DNA of 64,000 nucleotides from Enterococcus crotali (GCF_000633635.1 NZ_AYPQ01000003.1:816-64815); one strand, 5' to 3'; shown: positions 19,067-28,681, counted from the stretch's first letter. Numbers and translations: made by a program. Notes: generated by a model from the letters alone, not told the origin.

Positions 19067-19675
19067 ATGGAAGTCGGTCCTTTTCGTTTAGGCATGCGCA
19101 CATTCAAAACAGCTTTAGCTGTTATGTTGTGTATTATTTTATTTAAAGTATTCGATCGGGGTGCACCGATGATTGCGGCTTTAGCTGCCGTCTTTTCATT
19201 GCGACAAGATTTAACGACCAGCCTTACTTTTGGAAAATCCAGGATTCTTGGAAATACCTTAGGCGGCGGTTTGGCAATTATCTATTTTCTAGTGAAGGAT
19301 CTTTTCTCCAATGATTTCTTAGTTGAATTATTTTTACTACCCTTTTTAGTAATGGTTGTGATCGTTATTTCTGACGGGATGAATAATAATTCTGGGATCA
19401 TCTCAGCAATCGCTACACTGCTACTGATTTCGTTGAGTATCCCTCAGGGAGAATCATTTTATTTTGCTTTATCACGTGTGATCGATACGTTTATCGGAAC
19501 CTTTATCGGGATTGGGCTGAATTTCTTTTTCAAACCAAAACCTATTGAAGAAAAACATGAAATCGAAGAAGATTTAGCTGAACTAGCAAAGAAAGAACAA
19601 GAACTTGAAGTGCTTAAAAAGAAAGTACAAGAACGAGTTGAAACAGAAAAAAAGCAGAATGAAAGCAAAAAATAA
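19067..19675 (+). CDS. short FUSC/aromatic acid exporter family membrane protein
   Basis: 202 aa, start ATG 19067 after AGGAGAG. It shares the opening pattern with its divergent neighbour (FRLGMRTFKTALAVMLCIIL), has about five helices up to residue 160 (FIGTFIGIGLNFFFKPKP), then a short charged coiled coil (KKEQELEVLKKKVQERVE) instead of the full C-terminal domain. Such short forms are common in Firmicutes. It may act as its own oligomer or with the neighbour; the substrate is unknown. Confidence 0.78.
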   Translation: MEVGPFRLGMRTFKTALAVMLCIILFKVFDRGAPMIAALAAVFSLRQDLTTSLTFGKSRILGNTLGGGLAIIYFLVKDLFSNDFLVELFLLPFLVMVVIVISDGMNNNSGIISAIATLLLISLSIPQGESFYFALSRVIDTFIGTFIGIGLNFFFKPKPIEEKHEIEEDLAELAKKEQELEVLKKKVQERVETEKKQNESKK

Positions 19676-19678
19676 AAA

Positions 19679-19722
19679 AGAGCCCAGGACAAAACTAAAA
19701 AATCAGTTTTGTTTTGGGCTCT
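19679..19722 (+). terminator. terminator after the short FUSC gene
   Basis: Stem AGAGCCCAGGACAAAACT / AGTTTTGTTTTGGGCTCT with an 8-base loop, four bases after the stop. It directly abuts the repeat element at 19727. Confidence 0.7.
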
Positions 19723-19726
19723 AACT

Positions 19727-19800
19727 CCGGATAAACGGTGGGAGCAGAAGCAATCCTTTCTTATTTCTCGGGATTAAACACTTCTGTCCCATCCTCTCTT
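19727..19800. repeat. structured intergenic repeat, copy 1
   Basis: Contains GGATAAACGGTGGGAGCAGA and, 30 bases later, CGGGATTAAACACTTCTGTCCC. The two halves are mutually complementary (GTGGGAGCAGAAG...AATCC against GGATT...CTTCTGTCCCA). A second copy with the same halves but a longer, different middle is at 60557-60692. Both lie between a plus-strand gene end and a minus-strand gene end. Confidence 0.65.
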
Positions 19801-19805
19801 CTTTA

Positions 19806-21283
19806 CTACTCTTTGTCGCTAGACGGATCTTCTCCATAGAAATTCACATTACTGTTCGTGCCTTTTTTAGAGAAGTTTTCAATCAATTCTTTCACATCTA
19901 GCCCTGTTGTTTCTTTTAATGTTTCTTGCGTTCCAGCTAATAAGTTGGTCGCATAGTTGGTAATACGGTTAGCTCCGGCATTTTCACCACCGCCACCTGT
20001 ATCAACAACAGAGATTTTATCAATATTGCTAAGAGGTTGGGCCGCTTCTTTCATTAATTGTGGTAACATTTCCATTACCATACTTAAGACAGCTGCTTCA
20101 CCATATTCCTTGAAGCATCGGCGATTTTTTGTTTTGCTTCGGCTTCAGCCGCACCACGAGCTAAAATAGATTCAGCTTCCGCTTGACCTGCTAAACGCGT
20201 TTGATTTGCTTCGGCTTCGGCTAATGATTCCACACGGAAACGTTCCGCTTCAGCTTCGGCCACTTCACGTGCTTTTTGCGCCAAAGCTTCTTGCTCTTTG
20301 GCATAACGATCAGCATCGGCTTTTTTCTTCACTTCTGAATCGTATTGCTTTTCACGACGAACGATTTCTTTTTCTTCTAACTCGATTTGCTTTTGACGCT
20401 CGATGACTTTAACTTCCATCTCTTGAGCGATAACTTCTTGTTGGGCTTTAGCTGTTTCCAAATTGTAGGCTTGGTCAGCTTTGGCTTTTGCGATATCTTG
20501 CGCTTCTTTATATGTTGCTAGTTTTAATTCTTTTTCTTTTGACGCTTCTGCGATTTCTGTTTGACGTTGCAATTCTGCTTGTTGTGATTCTTTTTCAGCT
20601 TCAGCTTTTTTGATACGCGTTTCTTTCCAAGCTTCAGCTTCAGCGATATCTGCATCACGTTTAACTTGAGCGATTCTTGGTTTACCTAAAGAATCCAAGT
20701 AGCCGTTTTTGTCGCGCACTTCTTTAATGGTAAATGACACGATGATCAGACCCATTTTTGCTAAATCCACACTTGCTACTTCTTGCACACTTTGGCTGAA
20801 TTTATCACGATTTTGATAAATCTCTTCTACCGTCATTGAGCCTAGGATCGAACGTAGGTGGCCTTCTAATACTTCTCGTGCTTCATTTTCAAGCTCTTCA
20901 CGTGTTTTACCTAAGAATTGTTCTGCAGCTGTTGCAATTTCTTCGACAGATGAACCGATTTTGATGATCGATGTTCCATCACACATCACTGGAACCCCTT
21001 GTTCTGTGTATACTTCTGGCGTTGATACATCTAGTTTACTTGATAATAAACTGATTCTGTTTGAACGTTGGAAGACGGGTAATACAAAAGCCCCGCCGCC
21101 ACGAACGATTTTTATTTTATTGCCTCGTTCATCGGCATGTACATTCTTACTGCCTAAATAACTCCCACTAATGATCAACGCTTCGTCTGGTTTAGCTGTT
21201 TGATATTTTGAAATAAACACAATCAACATCATCAATAAAATAAACACAACCAGAACAATTGGTCCTAAAATCCCTAATTCCAT
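19806..21283 (-). CDS. floT: flotillin-like membrane scaffold protein (frameshifted in this sequence)
   Basis: SPFH-domain protein that forms membrane microdomains. An N-terminal hydrophobic helix (LGILGPIVLVVFILLMMLIV) is followed by the SPFH domain (to about 200), a long coiled coil rich in EA/AE (200-380) and a flotillin C-terminal oligomerisation region (TGGGGENAG). The frame breaks near 20112: one T restored in GCTTCAAGG (GCTTTCAAGG) gives DAFKEYGEAAVLSMVMEM and joins the last 91 residues, about 491 aa in all, normal for FloT/YuaG. Start ATG 21283 follows AAGGAG. It forms an operon with the NfeD-like gene 20 bases upstream, as in Bacillus yuaF-floT. Confidence 0.9.
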
Positions 21284-21303
21284 TCTCTTCTACTCCTTCT
21301 TGT

Positions 21304-21828
21304 TTATAATTGTAAACTTCCTTCATAAGGAACTACATAACAGACCCGTTCTCTGATCTCGATGATCAGCACTTGTGCTCCGCGTTCGATTGTTTGCTCT
21401 TGAGGCGCATAGAAAGCAGCTGGTCGGCTGATCGAGCCTGTGACACTTTTCAACTGTATTTCCCCCATTCCACCGACTGGAATTGGTGTCACAACAGTTG
21501 CGGTGTTTCCTTCCATATCCTTTTCAGATATAGAGATGGTCGATTCTGCATTTTTCATTGGCATCAACACATAAAAATTCAGTAAAAAAACAAGAATCGA
21601 AGCAATCGCTCCGCTGACTAAAAACAACATCAGATGATTCCAGCCTAACAAGCGCTCTCCCAAATAACCAAATAATGAAGTAAAAGCCAACCATGGAATT
21701 GCTAACATAGGATCGATAGGGCCGTCAAAATCAAACACATCCCCAAAAATCACTAGCAAAACAGCAATACCCGCACAAACAATCAAGGTGTATAGATAAA
21801 TCGTCTCAAGCGGAATACCTTGTATCAC
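21304..21828 (-). CDS. NfeD-like membrane protein (YuaF-type)
   Basis: 174 aa: about four membrane helices (to residue 105) followed by a soluble beta-barrel (OB-fold) domain from about 112 (EGNTATVVTPIPVGGMGEIQ ... QVLIIEIRERVCYVVPYE). This short NfeD class, lacking a protease domain, is usually encoded next to flotillin and is thought to help its assembly into microdomains; the operon here (20-base gap) agrees. In Bacillus the pair is induced by cell-envelope stress via SigW; no such promoter is seen here. Confidence 0.85.
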   Translation of the reverse strand: MIQGIPLETIYLYTLIVCAGIAVLLVIFGDVFDFDGPIDPMLAIPWLAFTSLFGYLGERLLGWNHLMLFLVSGAIASILVFLLNFYVLMPMKNAESTISISEKDMEGNTATVVTPIPVGGMGEIQLKSVTGSISRPAAFYAPQEQTIERGAQVLIIEIRERVCYVVPYEGSLQL

Positions 21829-21985
21829 GTTCTCACATCCTTTCTCCTACCTAAGCATCTTAAATTTATCACTTATAAGCAACTTCCCATTCTCACTCGA
21901 CGTGCTCCCGAAGATACTTATATTTTACCAATATTTTGTACAAAAGGATAGCTAATCTTGAAATATCATCCCAAGGATGTATCTG

Positions 21986-22034
21986 TAAAAAAATGAAACG
22001 AATCGATCTTACTGAAAAGAGGATTCGTTTCATT
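21986..22034 (-). terminator. terminator of the large ABC exporter operon
   Basis: Stem AATGAAACGAATC / GATTCGTTTCATT, then seven T on the minus strand. Confidence 0.85.
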
Positions 22035-22046
22035 TATTCATTTCAT

Positions 22047-25000
22047 TTATTCATTTGATTTTAAAGCTTCGATCATATCAACTTTTTTCAACTTCCTATG
22101 CATGAAAACCATAACCAATAAAGTAAAGAATAATGTGATCAATGCTGAATATAAATAACTTAACCAATGAATCGTTGGTGAAAACATCAGCATATCGACT
22201 TCAACTGTGGTCAATACATAACTATGAACAAGTTTTCCAAAGAAGCAGCCGAAGAAAATACCGATAAATGTTAAGATAATATTTTCCCGATACACATACA
22301 TCGTTACCTCGTTGTCGTAAAATCCTAGTACTTTGATTGTGGAAAGTTCTCTGATTCGCTCTGAAATATTGATATTCGTCAAGTTGTACAAAACGATAAA
22401 TGCCAGCAAACCAGAAACTGTAATCAAGACCCACACGACGATATTCAAACTGTGGATCGTATCATCTAAAGCATCACTTGAAATTGATAAGAAGGAAACA
22501 TTTAAGACATTTTGATTTTCCATCAATTCTTTACCAACCGATGACTCTACTTTTTCACTTGGTGCCTTATCAAATAATAGGAATTCTGTATTGTAAACAG
22601 GTGTTTTCTTGAATACTTTTTCATAATAGGCTGGTGACATATAGGCAAAATGTCCCGTATAATTTTCAGCGATCGCACTGATTTTAAGCTTGTATTCTTG
22701 ATTATCACTGTTTTTCAAAACAAGTGTGTCCCCTGTTTTATAGTGAAATAAATTGGCTAATTTCTCATTGATGATCACACCATCATCAGTCAATCGATAT
22801 TTTTCACCAGATTGTCGATCATTGAATAAAATAAACGAATCGATTTCTTTAGGTGTTTCAGGAACATAGATTGAAACATCTTGTTTAGCATTGGACTCTT
22901 TCGTCGTTTTCAACGATTCTACATAAAGCGGCATGGTTGCTTTCAAATCATCAACTTTATCTAATACCGCCTGATATTTTTTTGTGTCCGTTTCAGTTGG
23001 GTCCTCTTTGAAAGTAACAACTGCTTGATAATGCCAGATTTTATTAAATTGAACTTCAACAATATCTGAAATAGAATCTTTTAAGCCAAATCCTGTAATG
23101 ATCAACGCCATACATCCAGCGATTCCTAAAACCGTCATCAACATTCTTTGTTTATAACGGAATAGATTTCGCGCTGTGACCTTTTGAATGAAACTTAATC
23201 GGTTCCAAATCGGTTTTATCCGCTCCAGCCAGATTCTTTGTCCTGCTTTAGGAGCTTTAGGACGTAGCAGACTTGCTGGGGTACTAAATAAATCGATTCG
23301 TAAAACGACCATTGCAGCACCTGCTGTACATAAAACGGCAACGAGTATTCCAATCAAGCTGTAACTTAGGTACCATGGTGTAATAAAATCTGGAATATTG
23401 TATAACTGACCATAAGCGTCAAAAATAATGGTCGGGAATAGATAGTATCCGACAAACAATCCTAAAACAGCTCCGCATACGCTGGCAATTGCTGCGTACA
23501 CTAAAAATTTAAAGGCAATTTCGCCATTCCGATAACCTAGAGCCTTCAAACTACCGATTTCCATCCGTTTTTCTTCAACCATACGCGTCATTGTTGTTAA
23601 ACTCACTAAAGCTGCAATTAAGAAAAAGAATATTGGAAAAACTGTAGATAGCGAAGAAATTCGATCAGCATTGTCTTCATATTCTGAATATCCAGGATTA
23701 TCATCTCTTGTAAAATAATAATAATCTGCTGCTTTTAAATCAGCTAATTCTTTTTGTTTCTTCTCTAATTGTTGCTTGGCATCATTCAGCTTAGGGAGTG
23801 TTTCTGTTTTATTTTTTTGAAATTCAGCCAATCCTTGATCATAGGCTGCTTGACCTTCATCAATTTTCACTTGGGCTTCATTCAGCTTTGCTTGACCATC
23901 AATTTTTGATTGTTCTAATTGCGCCTGACCTGCTGCTAATTGTTCTTTCCCAGAAGCTAATTGAGCTTCTGCTTGAGCAATTTGCGTTTCTGCTTGGGCT
24001 AGTTGTTGCTGACCTTGTGTATATTGATCAATCGACTGATTGATCGTTGTCATCGTTTGGTCCAATGTTTGCAAACCTTGTGCAATTGGTGCTTGCTGGT
24101 TAGACAAACTAGCCAACGCACCATTGATTGCGCTCATCACAACTGCAATATTCCCTCGTTCTGGTTGTGCAATCAATTGATTTACAGCAGCAGAAACATC
24201 TGCTGGCGCCCCTAACGCTTGAACACCCGCTTGAAGTTGAGGAGCGGCCTCGGCAATACTTTCTGCTAATGAATCATCGGGTACACGATCTAAAATAGCG
24301 ATCGAGGCCCCTAAACTTTGATACCCATTAACCAATTGATTGAGTGATTCGCTTGATGCAGCTAAATCATTCCGTTGTTGTTGTAACCCAGGCAACGCAT
24401 TTTGACCTTCGGCGACTTGGGCTGCTGCTTGCGCTAATTCATTTTGTTTTGTTGCGAGTAGATTTTTCTGTTCAGTTAGTTCATTTTCCCCGTTTGTAAT
24501 TTCCGTTTGACTCACTGCAAGCTCATTTTCTGCTGCAGCTATTTGCTGTGTATAGTCAGCTTGTGCTTGCGCAAGTTCTTGCTTGCCTGATACTAATTCT
24601 TGTTCGCTCGCCTGCAACTTTGCTTCAGCATCTTTTAATGCATTCTCACCATCAGAAATTTCTTTTTGAGCTTTTTCAAAAGATGACGTTGATTCTGCGC
24701 GGATTTCTTCGACACGTTGTTCAGGTCGTTTTTTCATTCTCTGTTTTACAGATGCAACGTCGTTTTCGCGTTTCTCTTTGTACTCTGTTGAATAGCTATC
24801 CAGTTTGTTTAGACCTTTAAAGGATACTAGAATTTCAGTATAAATCGACAGATCCATATCTTCTTTAGGAACAACAGCAAAAAAATCTAATGAACCTTTG
24901 CCGATCGTCGTGTTACCTCTTGAAGTATTCTCGATGTACTCTGGCGATTGAACGAAACCGACGATTTTAAATTTTTCTTTTTTTAATACATTATCCTTGT

Positions 25001-25472
25001 TATCATCTTTAGAAAGAGTCAGTGTTTCACCTAATTTGTAGTGTCCTCGTAATTGGGCTAGATCATCCAAAACGATTTCCCCACTTTTTTCAGGTAAGCG
25101 ACCGTTTACTATTTTATAGTCGATCAAAGGTTGTTTTTGCTTTAAATCATAGCTAACAAACTTTACCGCTACATTCCGCTCACTAATTGCTAGATCTTTC
25201 GTATATCTCGGATAAACAGTTTCTACATTTTTCGCTTGTTTGATCGCATCGATATCTTTATCAACTAAACCCAGAGTGGAAACAATCCGAGCATCTGGTA
25301 ATTTTTGTTTTTGATAATAATTGGATGCCGTCTGAGTCATATCAGGACCTGTGGCCTTTAGACCAACAAACACCATAACACCCAGAAAAATAATCCCCAT
25401 GATCGATATAAATCGTGTTTTCGACTGCTTGATTTCACGAAAGCTTGTTTTGAGTAAGGCTGTTTTTTTCAA
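22047..25472 (-). CDS. large FtsX-type ABC transporter permease with extracellular coiled coil
   Basis: About 1141 aa. One N-terminal helix (ISIMGIIFLGVMVFVGLKA) is followed by an extracytoplasmic MacB-like domain and then, from about residue 260 to 590, a long Gln/Glu/Ala-rich coiled coil (repeats of the type AQAEAQLASGKEQLAAGQ). Three helices of an FtsX domain come next (FPIFFFLIAALVSLTT), a second periplasmic-type domain, and a last FtsX domain (LNIVVWVLITVSGLLAFIV). It pairs with the ATPase immediately upstream. Start: GTG 25481 abuts the ATPase stop; TTG 25472 is favoured because AGGTGG lies five bases before it. Related large permeases export lipids or peptides or act in envelope stress; the substrate is unknown. 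Confidence 0.85.
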   Translation of the reverse strand: MKKTALLKTSFREIKQSKTRFISIMGIIFLGVMVFVGLKATGPDMTQTASNYYQKQKLPDARIVSTLGLVDKDIDAIKQAKNVETVYPRYTKDLAISERNVAVKFVSYDLKQKQPLIDYKIVNGRLPEKSGEIVLDDLAQLRGHYKLGETLTLSKDDNKDNVLKKEKFKIVGFVQSPEYIENTSRGNTTIGKGSLDFFAVVPKEDMDLSIYTEILVSFKGLNKLDSYSTEYKEKRENDVASVKQRMKKRPEQRVEEIRAESTSSFEKAQKEISDGENALKDAEAKLQASEQELVSGKQELAQAQADYTQQIAAAENELAVSQTEITNGENELTEQKNLLATKQNELAQAAAQVAEGQNALPGLQQQRNDLAASSESLNQLVNGYQSLGASIAILDRVPDDSLAESIAEAAPQLQAGVQALGAPADVSAAVNQLIAQPERGNIAVVMSAINGALASLSNQQAPIAQGLQTLDQTMTTINQSIDQYTQGQQQLAQAETQIAQAEAQLASGKEQLAAGQAQLEQSKIDGQAKLNEAQVKIDEGQAAYDQGLAEFQKNKTETLPKLNDAKQQLEKKQKELADLKAADYYYFTRDDNPGYSEYEDNADRISSLSTVFPIFFFLIAALVSLTTMTRMVEEKRMEIGSLKALGYRNGEIAFKFLVYAAIASVCGAVLGLFVGYYLFPTIIFDAYGQLYNIPDFITPWYLSYSLIGILVAVLCTAGAAMVVLRIDLFSTPASLLRPKAPKAGQRIWLERIKPIWNRLSFIQKVTARNLFRYKQRMLMTVLGIAGCMALIITGFGLKDSISDIVEVQFNKIWHYQAVVTFKEDPTETDTKKYQAVLDKVDDLKATMPLYVESLKTTKESNAKQDVSIYVPETPKEIDSFILFNDRQSGEKYRLTDDGVIINEKLANLFHYKTGDTLVLKNSDNQEYKLKISAIAENYTGHFAYMSPAYYEKVFKKTPVYNTEFLLFDKAPSEKVESSVGKELMENQNVLNVSFLSISSDALDDTIHSLNIVVWVLITVSGLLAFIVLYNLTNINISERIRELSTIKVLGFYDNEVTMYVYRENIILTFIGIFFGCFFGKLVHSYVLTTVEVDMLMFSPTIHWLSYLYSALITLFFTLLVMVFMHRKLKKVDMIEALKSNE

Positions 25473-25481
25473 CACTACCAC

Positions 25482-26183
25482 CTACCATTCTATTTCAGAT
25501 ACTGGTTTTGGTTCTTCATTGATCGTCATACTGCGAACCTTCGCATCATTGATACGAATTACACGGTCTGCCATTGGAGCGATCGCAGAATTATGAGTGA
25601 TGATGATTACAGTTGTACCAGTATTACGCGCAGTTTCTTGTAAAATCGTTAAAATTTGCTTTCCTGTTTCATAATCCAATGCGCCCGTAGGTTCATCACA
25701 TAATAATAATTTAGGGCGTTTGGCAATCGCTCTAGCAATCGTCACACGCTGTTGTTCGCCGCCAGATAATTGTGATGGAAAATTATCTAAACGCTCTCCT
25801 AAACCAACAGATTTCAATACTTCGTCTGGATTTAAGGCATCTGAAACAATTTGAGAAGCCAACTCGACGTTTTCTTTTGTTGTTAAATTAGGGACTAAAT
25901 TATAAAATTGAAAAACAAAGCCCACATCATTTCTACGATAGGTCGTTAATTGTTTTTCATTAAATTTTGCAATATCAGTACCATCGATTATGATTTGTCC
26001 TTCATCACAAGAATCCATTCCACCTAAAATATTAAGCACAGTTGATTTTCCCGCACCACTTGGACCTAAGATAACTGCAACTTCTCCTTTTTCTACAGAA
26101 AAAGTAATCCCATCATTTGCAGCAATGGTCGTATCTCCCATATGATATCTTTTATATTCATTAATTACATCAATATAAGCCAT
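25482..26183 (-). CDS. ABC transporter ATP-binding protein, LolD/MacB type
   Basis: 233-aa ATPase partner of the downstream permease. Walker [18 protein letters not shown]-loop [12 protein letters not shown], signature [14 protein letters not shown], Walker [14 protein letters not shown]-loop ITHNS. ATG 26183 is preferred (GAGGGG ten bases upstream). The stop codon is next to the permease start, so the two are co-translated. The FtsX-linked subclass works as a mechanotransmitter rather than a classical importer. Confidence 0.92.
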   Translation of the reverse strand: MAYIDVINEYKRYHMGDTTIAANDGITFSVEKGEVAVILGPSGAGKSTVLNILGGMDSCDEGQIIIDGTDIAKFNEKQLTTYRRNDVGFVFQFYNLVPNLTTKENVELASQIVSDALNPDEVLKSVGLGERLDNFPSQLSGGEQQRVTIARAIAKRPKLLLCDEPTGALDYETGKQILTILQETARNTGTTVIIITHNSAIAPMADRVIRINDAKVRSMTINEEPKPVSEIEW

Positions 26184-26255
26184 GACTTTCAATCCCCTCT
26201 CAAAGGAATTTTATCATAAGACAGCCAACAAGTCCTCTAACAGCTCAAAAGCTTT

Positions 26256-26283
26256 TTGATTTTTTGATTTTTTTTCGTATAAT
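26256..26283 (+). promoter_or_regulatory. promoter of the nuclease gene
   Basis: TTGATT (26256-26261), 16-base T-rich spacer, TATAAT (26278-26283), about 60 bases before the nuclease start. Confidence 0.55.
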
Positions 26284-26346
26284 AGAAGGATGACTTATAA
26301 AGAATTCTCTATAAAAGTCAGCTTTATTTAAGTTAGGAGAAAAAAT

Positions 26347-27018
26347 ATGGCAAGAAAGAAACAAAAACCGCCATTCAGTCCAGCAGTTATGTTGGTGGCC
26401 GTTTTAATTATTTTAGTTTTAGGCGTCTTTGGCGTTCAAGTTCCAGACAACATCCAAGAACTGTTTGGGATTCATACTCAACAGCAACAAACTAAGCCAA
26501 GTACAAATAAACCTGTAAGTTCTACAAATCCCGGACCTAAGGAATTAGGCGCCGCAACATTTTCAGCAGATGAACTCGCTGATAATAAAAAAGGCTGGAT
26601 CGATTATCATACACTAGATTCACTTGGTCGTGCAACGGGAGCCGATGCCTTATTGAAACCTGCTATGGTCAATACTGGAACTTCTGCCAATAAAGATATT
26701 CGTCCCCCTGGTTTTATTTCTGGCTTGGAGCCGACACTTCATTCTAGAGGGCACTTGATTGGGCGCCAACTTGGTGGCTCAGGTGATGATCCTCGTAATC
26801 TGACTACACTCTATCAAACACCTGTCAATACACCTTATATGACCAAGTATGAAAACCAGGTTCGTCAAGCGTTAGACAATGGTGAAACTATTCGTTATCG
26901 CGTAACGCCTGTGTATGAAGGAACAGAATTATTATGTAAGCAAATTGACATTGAGGCAAAAGGACTTAATAAACATACAACCATTGATTTTCGTGTTACG
27001 ATCTTAAACGAACGATAG
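26347..27018 (+). CDS. membrane-anchored DNA/RNA non-specific endonuclease (EndA-like)
   Basis: 223 aa. A basic N-terminus and one membrane helix (residues 13-30) anchor it outside the cell, then a low-complexity Gln/Thr/Pro linker (44-64), then the beta-beta-alpha-Me nuclease domain. The catalytic block is SRGHLIGRQLGG with His136, followed by Asn151 and Asn161 in NLTTLYQTPVN, the metal-ligand region. DRGH is more usual than SRGH. Family members include the pneumococcal EndA DNA-entry nuclease and streptococcal secreted nucleases. Ribosome site AGGAGAAAAAAT. The downstream 128-aa gene is probably co-transcribed. Roles could be DNA uptake, nutrient release or attack on competitors. Confidence 0.85.
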   Translation: MARKKQKPPFSPAVMLVAVLIILVLGVFGVQVPDNIQELFGIHTQQQQTKPSTNKPVSSTNPGPKELGAATFSADELADNKKGWIDYHTLDSLGRATGADALLKPAMVNTGTSANKDIRPPGFISGLEPTLHSRGHLIGRQLGGSGDDPRNLTTLYQTPVNTPYMTKYENQVRQALDNGETIRYRVTPVYEGTELLCKQIDIEAKGLNKHTTIDFRVTILNER

Positions 27019-27101
27019 ATTAATAAGCAAGCAACCCTATCAAGCAATTTTTCAAATAAGATCAATAAGCTTACTCAGCTTTTAAATCAGGAGGCGTATA
27101 T

Positions 27102-27488
27102 ATGGACTTTCAAAAGCTCAAAGAAGAACTCATAGACACTGATCCCAACAGTTTTTTAACAACTGTTTTAGAAAATGAACAAGAGGAAGACAGTACGATT
27201 ATTTTTAGTCGAACAGTAGAAGAACAATTCGAGCAAGCGATTCAGTACCTTGCCTCAGAAGATACGATTTCCTTAGATGATCTTTCGAGTTGGAAAAAAT
27301 GTGGGTTTCTAGTCGTTGCTCAAACGATTGATGGAGATTATATCGCAGGAACAAATGGGCAAACATTTGTGATCCCTGTTTCCCTTTATAAAGAAGATAT
27401 TGAACGTTATCCTCTTTCTTTACCTGACTTTTTTATCGCCTACACAGATCATACAATTGTTTCATCGATTTTACCGAAAAATCCATAA
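27102..27488 (+). CDS. uncharacterised protein, weakly SUKH (SMI1/KNR4)-like
   Basis: 128 aa, acidic, cytoplasmic, no signal peptide; start ATG 27102 after AGGAGGCG. The stretch GFLVVAQTIDGDYIAGTNGQ followed by TFVIPVSLY and LPDFFIAYTDHTIV recalls the core of SUKH immunity proteins, but the similarity is by eye and weak. It follows a nuclease by 83 bases on the same strand and shares its terminator. A SUKH relation plus the nuclease neighbour would fit an immunity role; a plain housekeeping SMI1-like protein is equally possible. Confidence 0.55.
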   Translation: MDFQKLKEELIDTDPNSFLTTVLENEQEEDSTIIFSRTVEEQFEQAIQYLASEDTISLDDLSSWKKCGFLVVAQTIDGDYIAGTNGQTFVIPVSLYKEDIERYPLSLPDFFIAYTDHTIVSSILPKNP

Positions 27489-27530
27489 AAAACAGATTTT
27501 GGCTTTTAATTAGCCAAAATCTGTTTTTTT
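27487..27530. terminator. bidirectional terminator
   Basis: Stem AAAACAGATTTTGGCT / AGCCAAAATCTGTTTT with flanking A- and T-runs, between the SUKH-like gene and nagA. Confidence 0.9.
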
Positions 27531-27532
27531 GT

Positions 27533-28681
27533 TTATGCACGGTAGCGTTCTACGCCATCAAGATACGTTGCCGCTAATTCCATATCAGGATTCAATACGA
27601 TAAAGTCAGCGTCACGCCCATTTGCGATCATGCCGCATTTATCTTCTATTTTACAGCTAACAGCTGGAACTAAAGTCGCCATCATAATCGCTTGTTCTGG
27701 TGTCGCAATCTCCCAGTCAACAACATTTTTGATTGCTTCTTTTAATTTCAAGATACTACCTGCTAGATTACCCGACTCCAAGCGAGCCGTTCCGTCTTTT
27801 ACGACAACAGGAAATTCGCCTAAATTATAATTTCCATCTGGCATGCCTCCTGCCATCATACAGTCAGTAATCAACGCAACATGATCATGTCCAGCTTTTT
27901 CCATCAAAATATCTGCAGCATTTGGATGTACATGGTGCCCATCACAAATCAATTCAGAGAAAACATGATTTAATGACATTAACGCACCGACCATACCAGG
28001 TTCACGATGATTTAGTCCACGCATGCCGTTATAAGCATGAACAAAAACACTCGCTCCAGCTTCCACTGCATCCGTTGCTTGTTCAAGTGTTGCATCACTA
28101 TGTCCTAAGGCTACGACCACACCTTCATCTGTTACAGCTTTTACAAATTCTTTAACACCTTTACGCTCTGGAGCTAAGGCGATTTTTTTGATCAATCCGC
28201 CTGAAGCTTCTTGCCATTCATTGAATGTTGCAAGATCAGGATCACCAAAATAGCTAGGATTCTGCGCACCTTTGTGTTCTTCCGTGAAGAATGGTCCTTC
28301 AAAGTAAATTCCCTGCACTTTGGCACCCGGAACTTCTTGATATACCTCACCGATCGTTTTAGCAACATCTTTTAGACGCTCTTTGCTTGAAGTCAGGGTT
28401 GTAGGTAAAAATGAGGTAACCCCACAAGATAGTAAGCCTTCTGACATGACTTTCAAGCCTTCTGCATCACTGTCCATGACATCATGATTCATATAGCCAT
28501 GAATATGAGTATCCACCAAACCAGGTGCGATCCATTTTCCTTCTTCTTTAATCACTTTAGCATTGTTAACAGGCACTTCTTTATAAAAGTCTCCAAATAA
28601 ACCATCTGTAATTTCTAAATATCCCGGTCCTTTTACATCACTTTTTAAAAAGAACTTTTCTGCAAAGATAAACGTTCTCAT
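27533..28681 (-). CDS. nagA: N-acetylglucosamine-6-phosphate deacetylase
   Basis: Removes acetate from GlcNAc-6-phosphate to give glucosamine-6-phosphate for glycolysis or wall recycling. 382 aa from ATG 28681 (AAGAAGG six bases upstream). Amidohydrolase motifs in order: DTHIHGYMNHDVMD, YFEGPFF (metal Glu), LGHSDAT (His), FVHAYNGM (His), CDGHHVHP and the catalytic Asp in LITDCMMAGG. Monocistronic here; no nagB nearby. No clear cre site was found upstream. Confidence 0.95.
   Translation of the reverse strand: MRTFIFAEKFFLKSDVKGPGYLEITDGLFGDFYKEVPVNNAKVIKEEGKWIAPGLVDTHIHGYMNHDVMDSDAEGLKVMSEGLLSCGVTSFLPTTLTSSKERLKDVAKTIGEVYQEVPGAKVQGIYFEGPFFTEEHKGAQNPSYFGDPDLATFNEWQEASGGLIKKIALAPERKGVKEFVKAVTDEGVVVALGHSDATLEQATDAVEAGASVFVHAYNGMRGLNHREPGMVGALMSLNHVFSELICDGHHVHPNAADILMEKAGHDHVALITDCMMAGGMPDGNYNLGEFPVVVKDGTARLESGNLAGSILKLKEAIKNVVDWEIATPEQAIMMATLVPAVSCKIEDKCGMIANGRDADFIVLNPDMELAATYLDGVERYRA

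Noticed and set aside
27102-27488. Firm call of SUKH immunity protein
   Set aside because: Similarity is by eye over a short core; reported only as weak resemblance.
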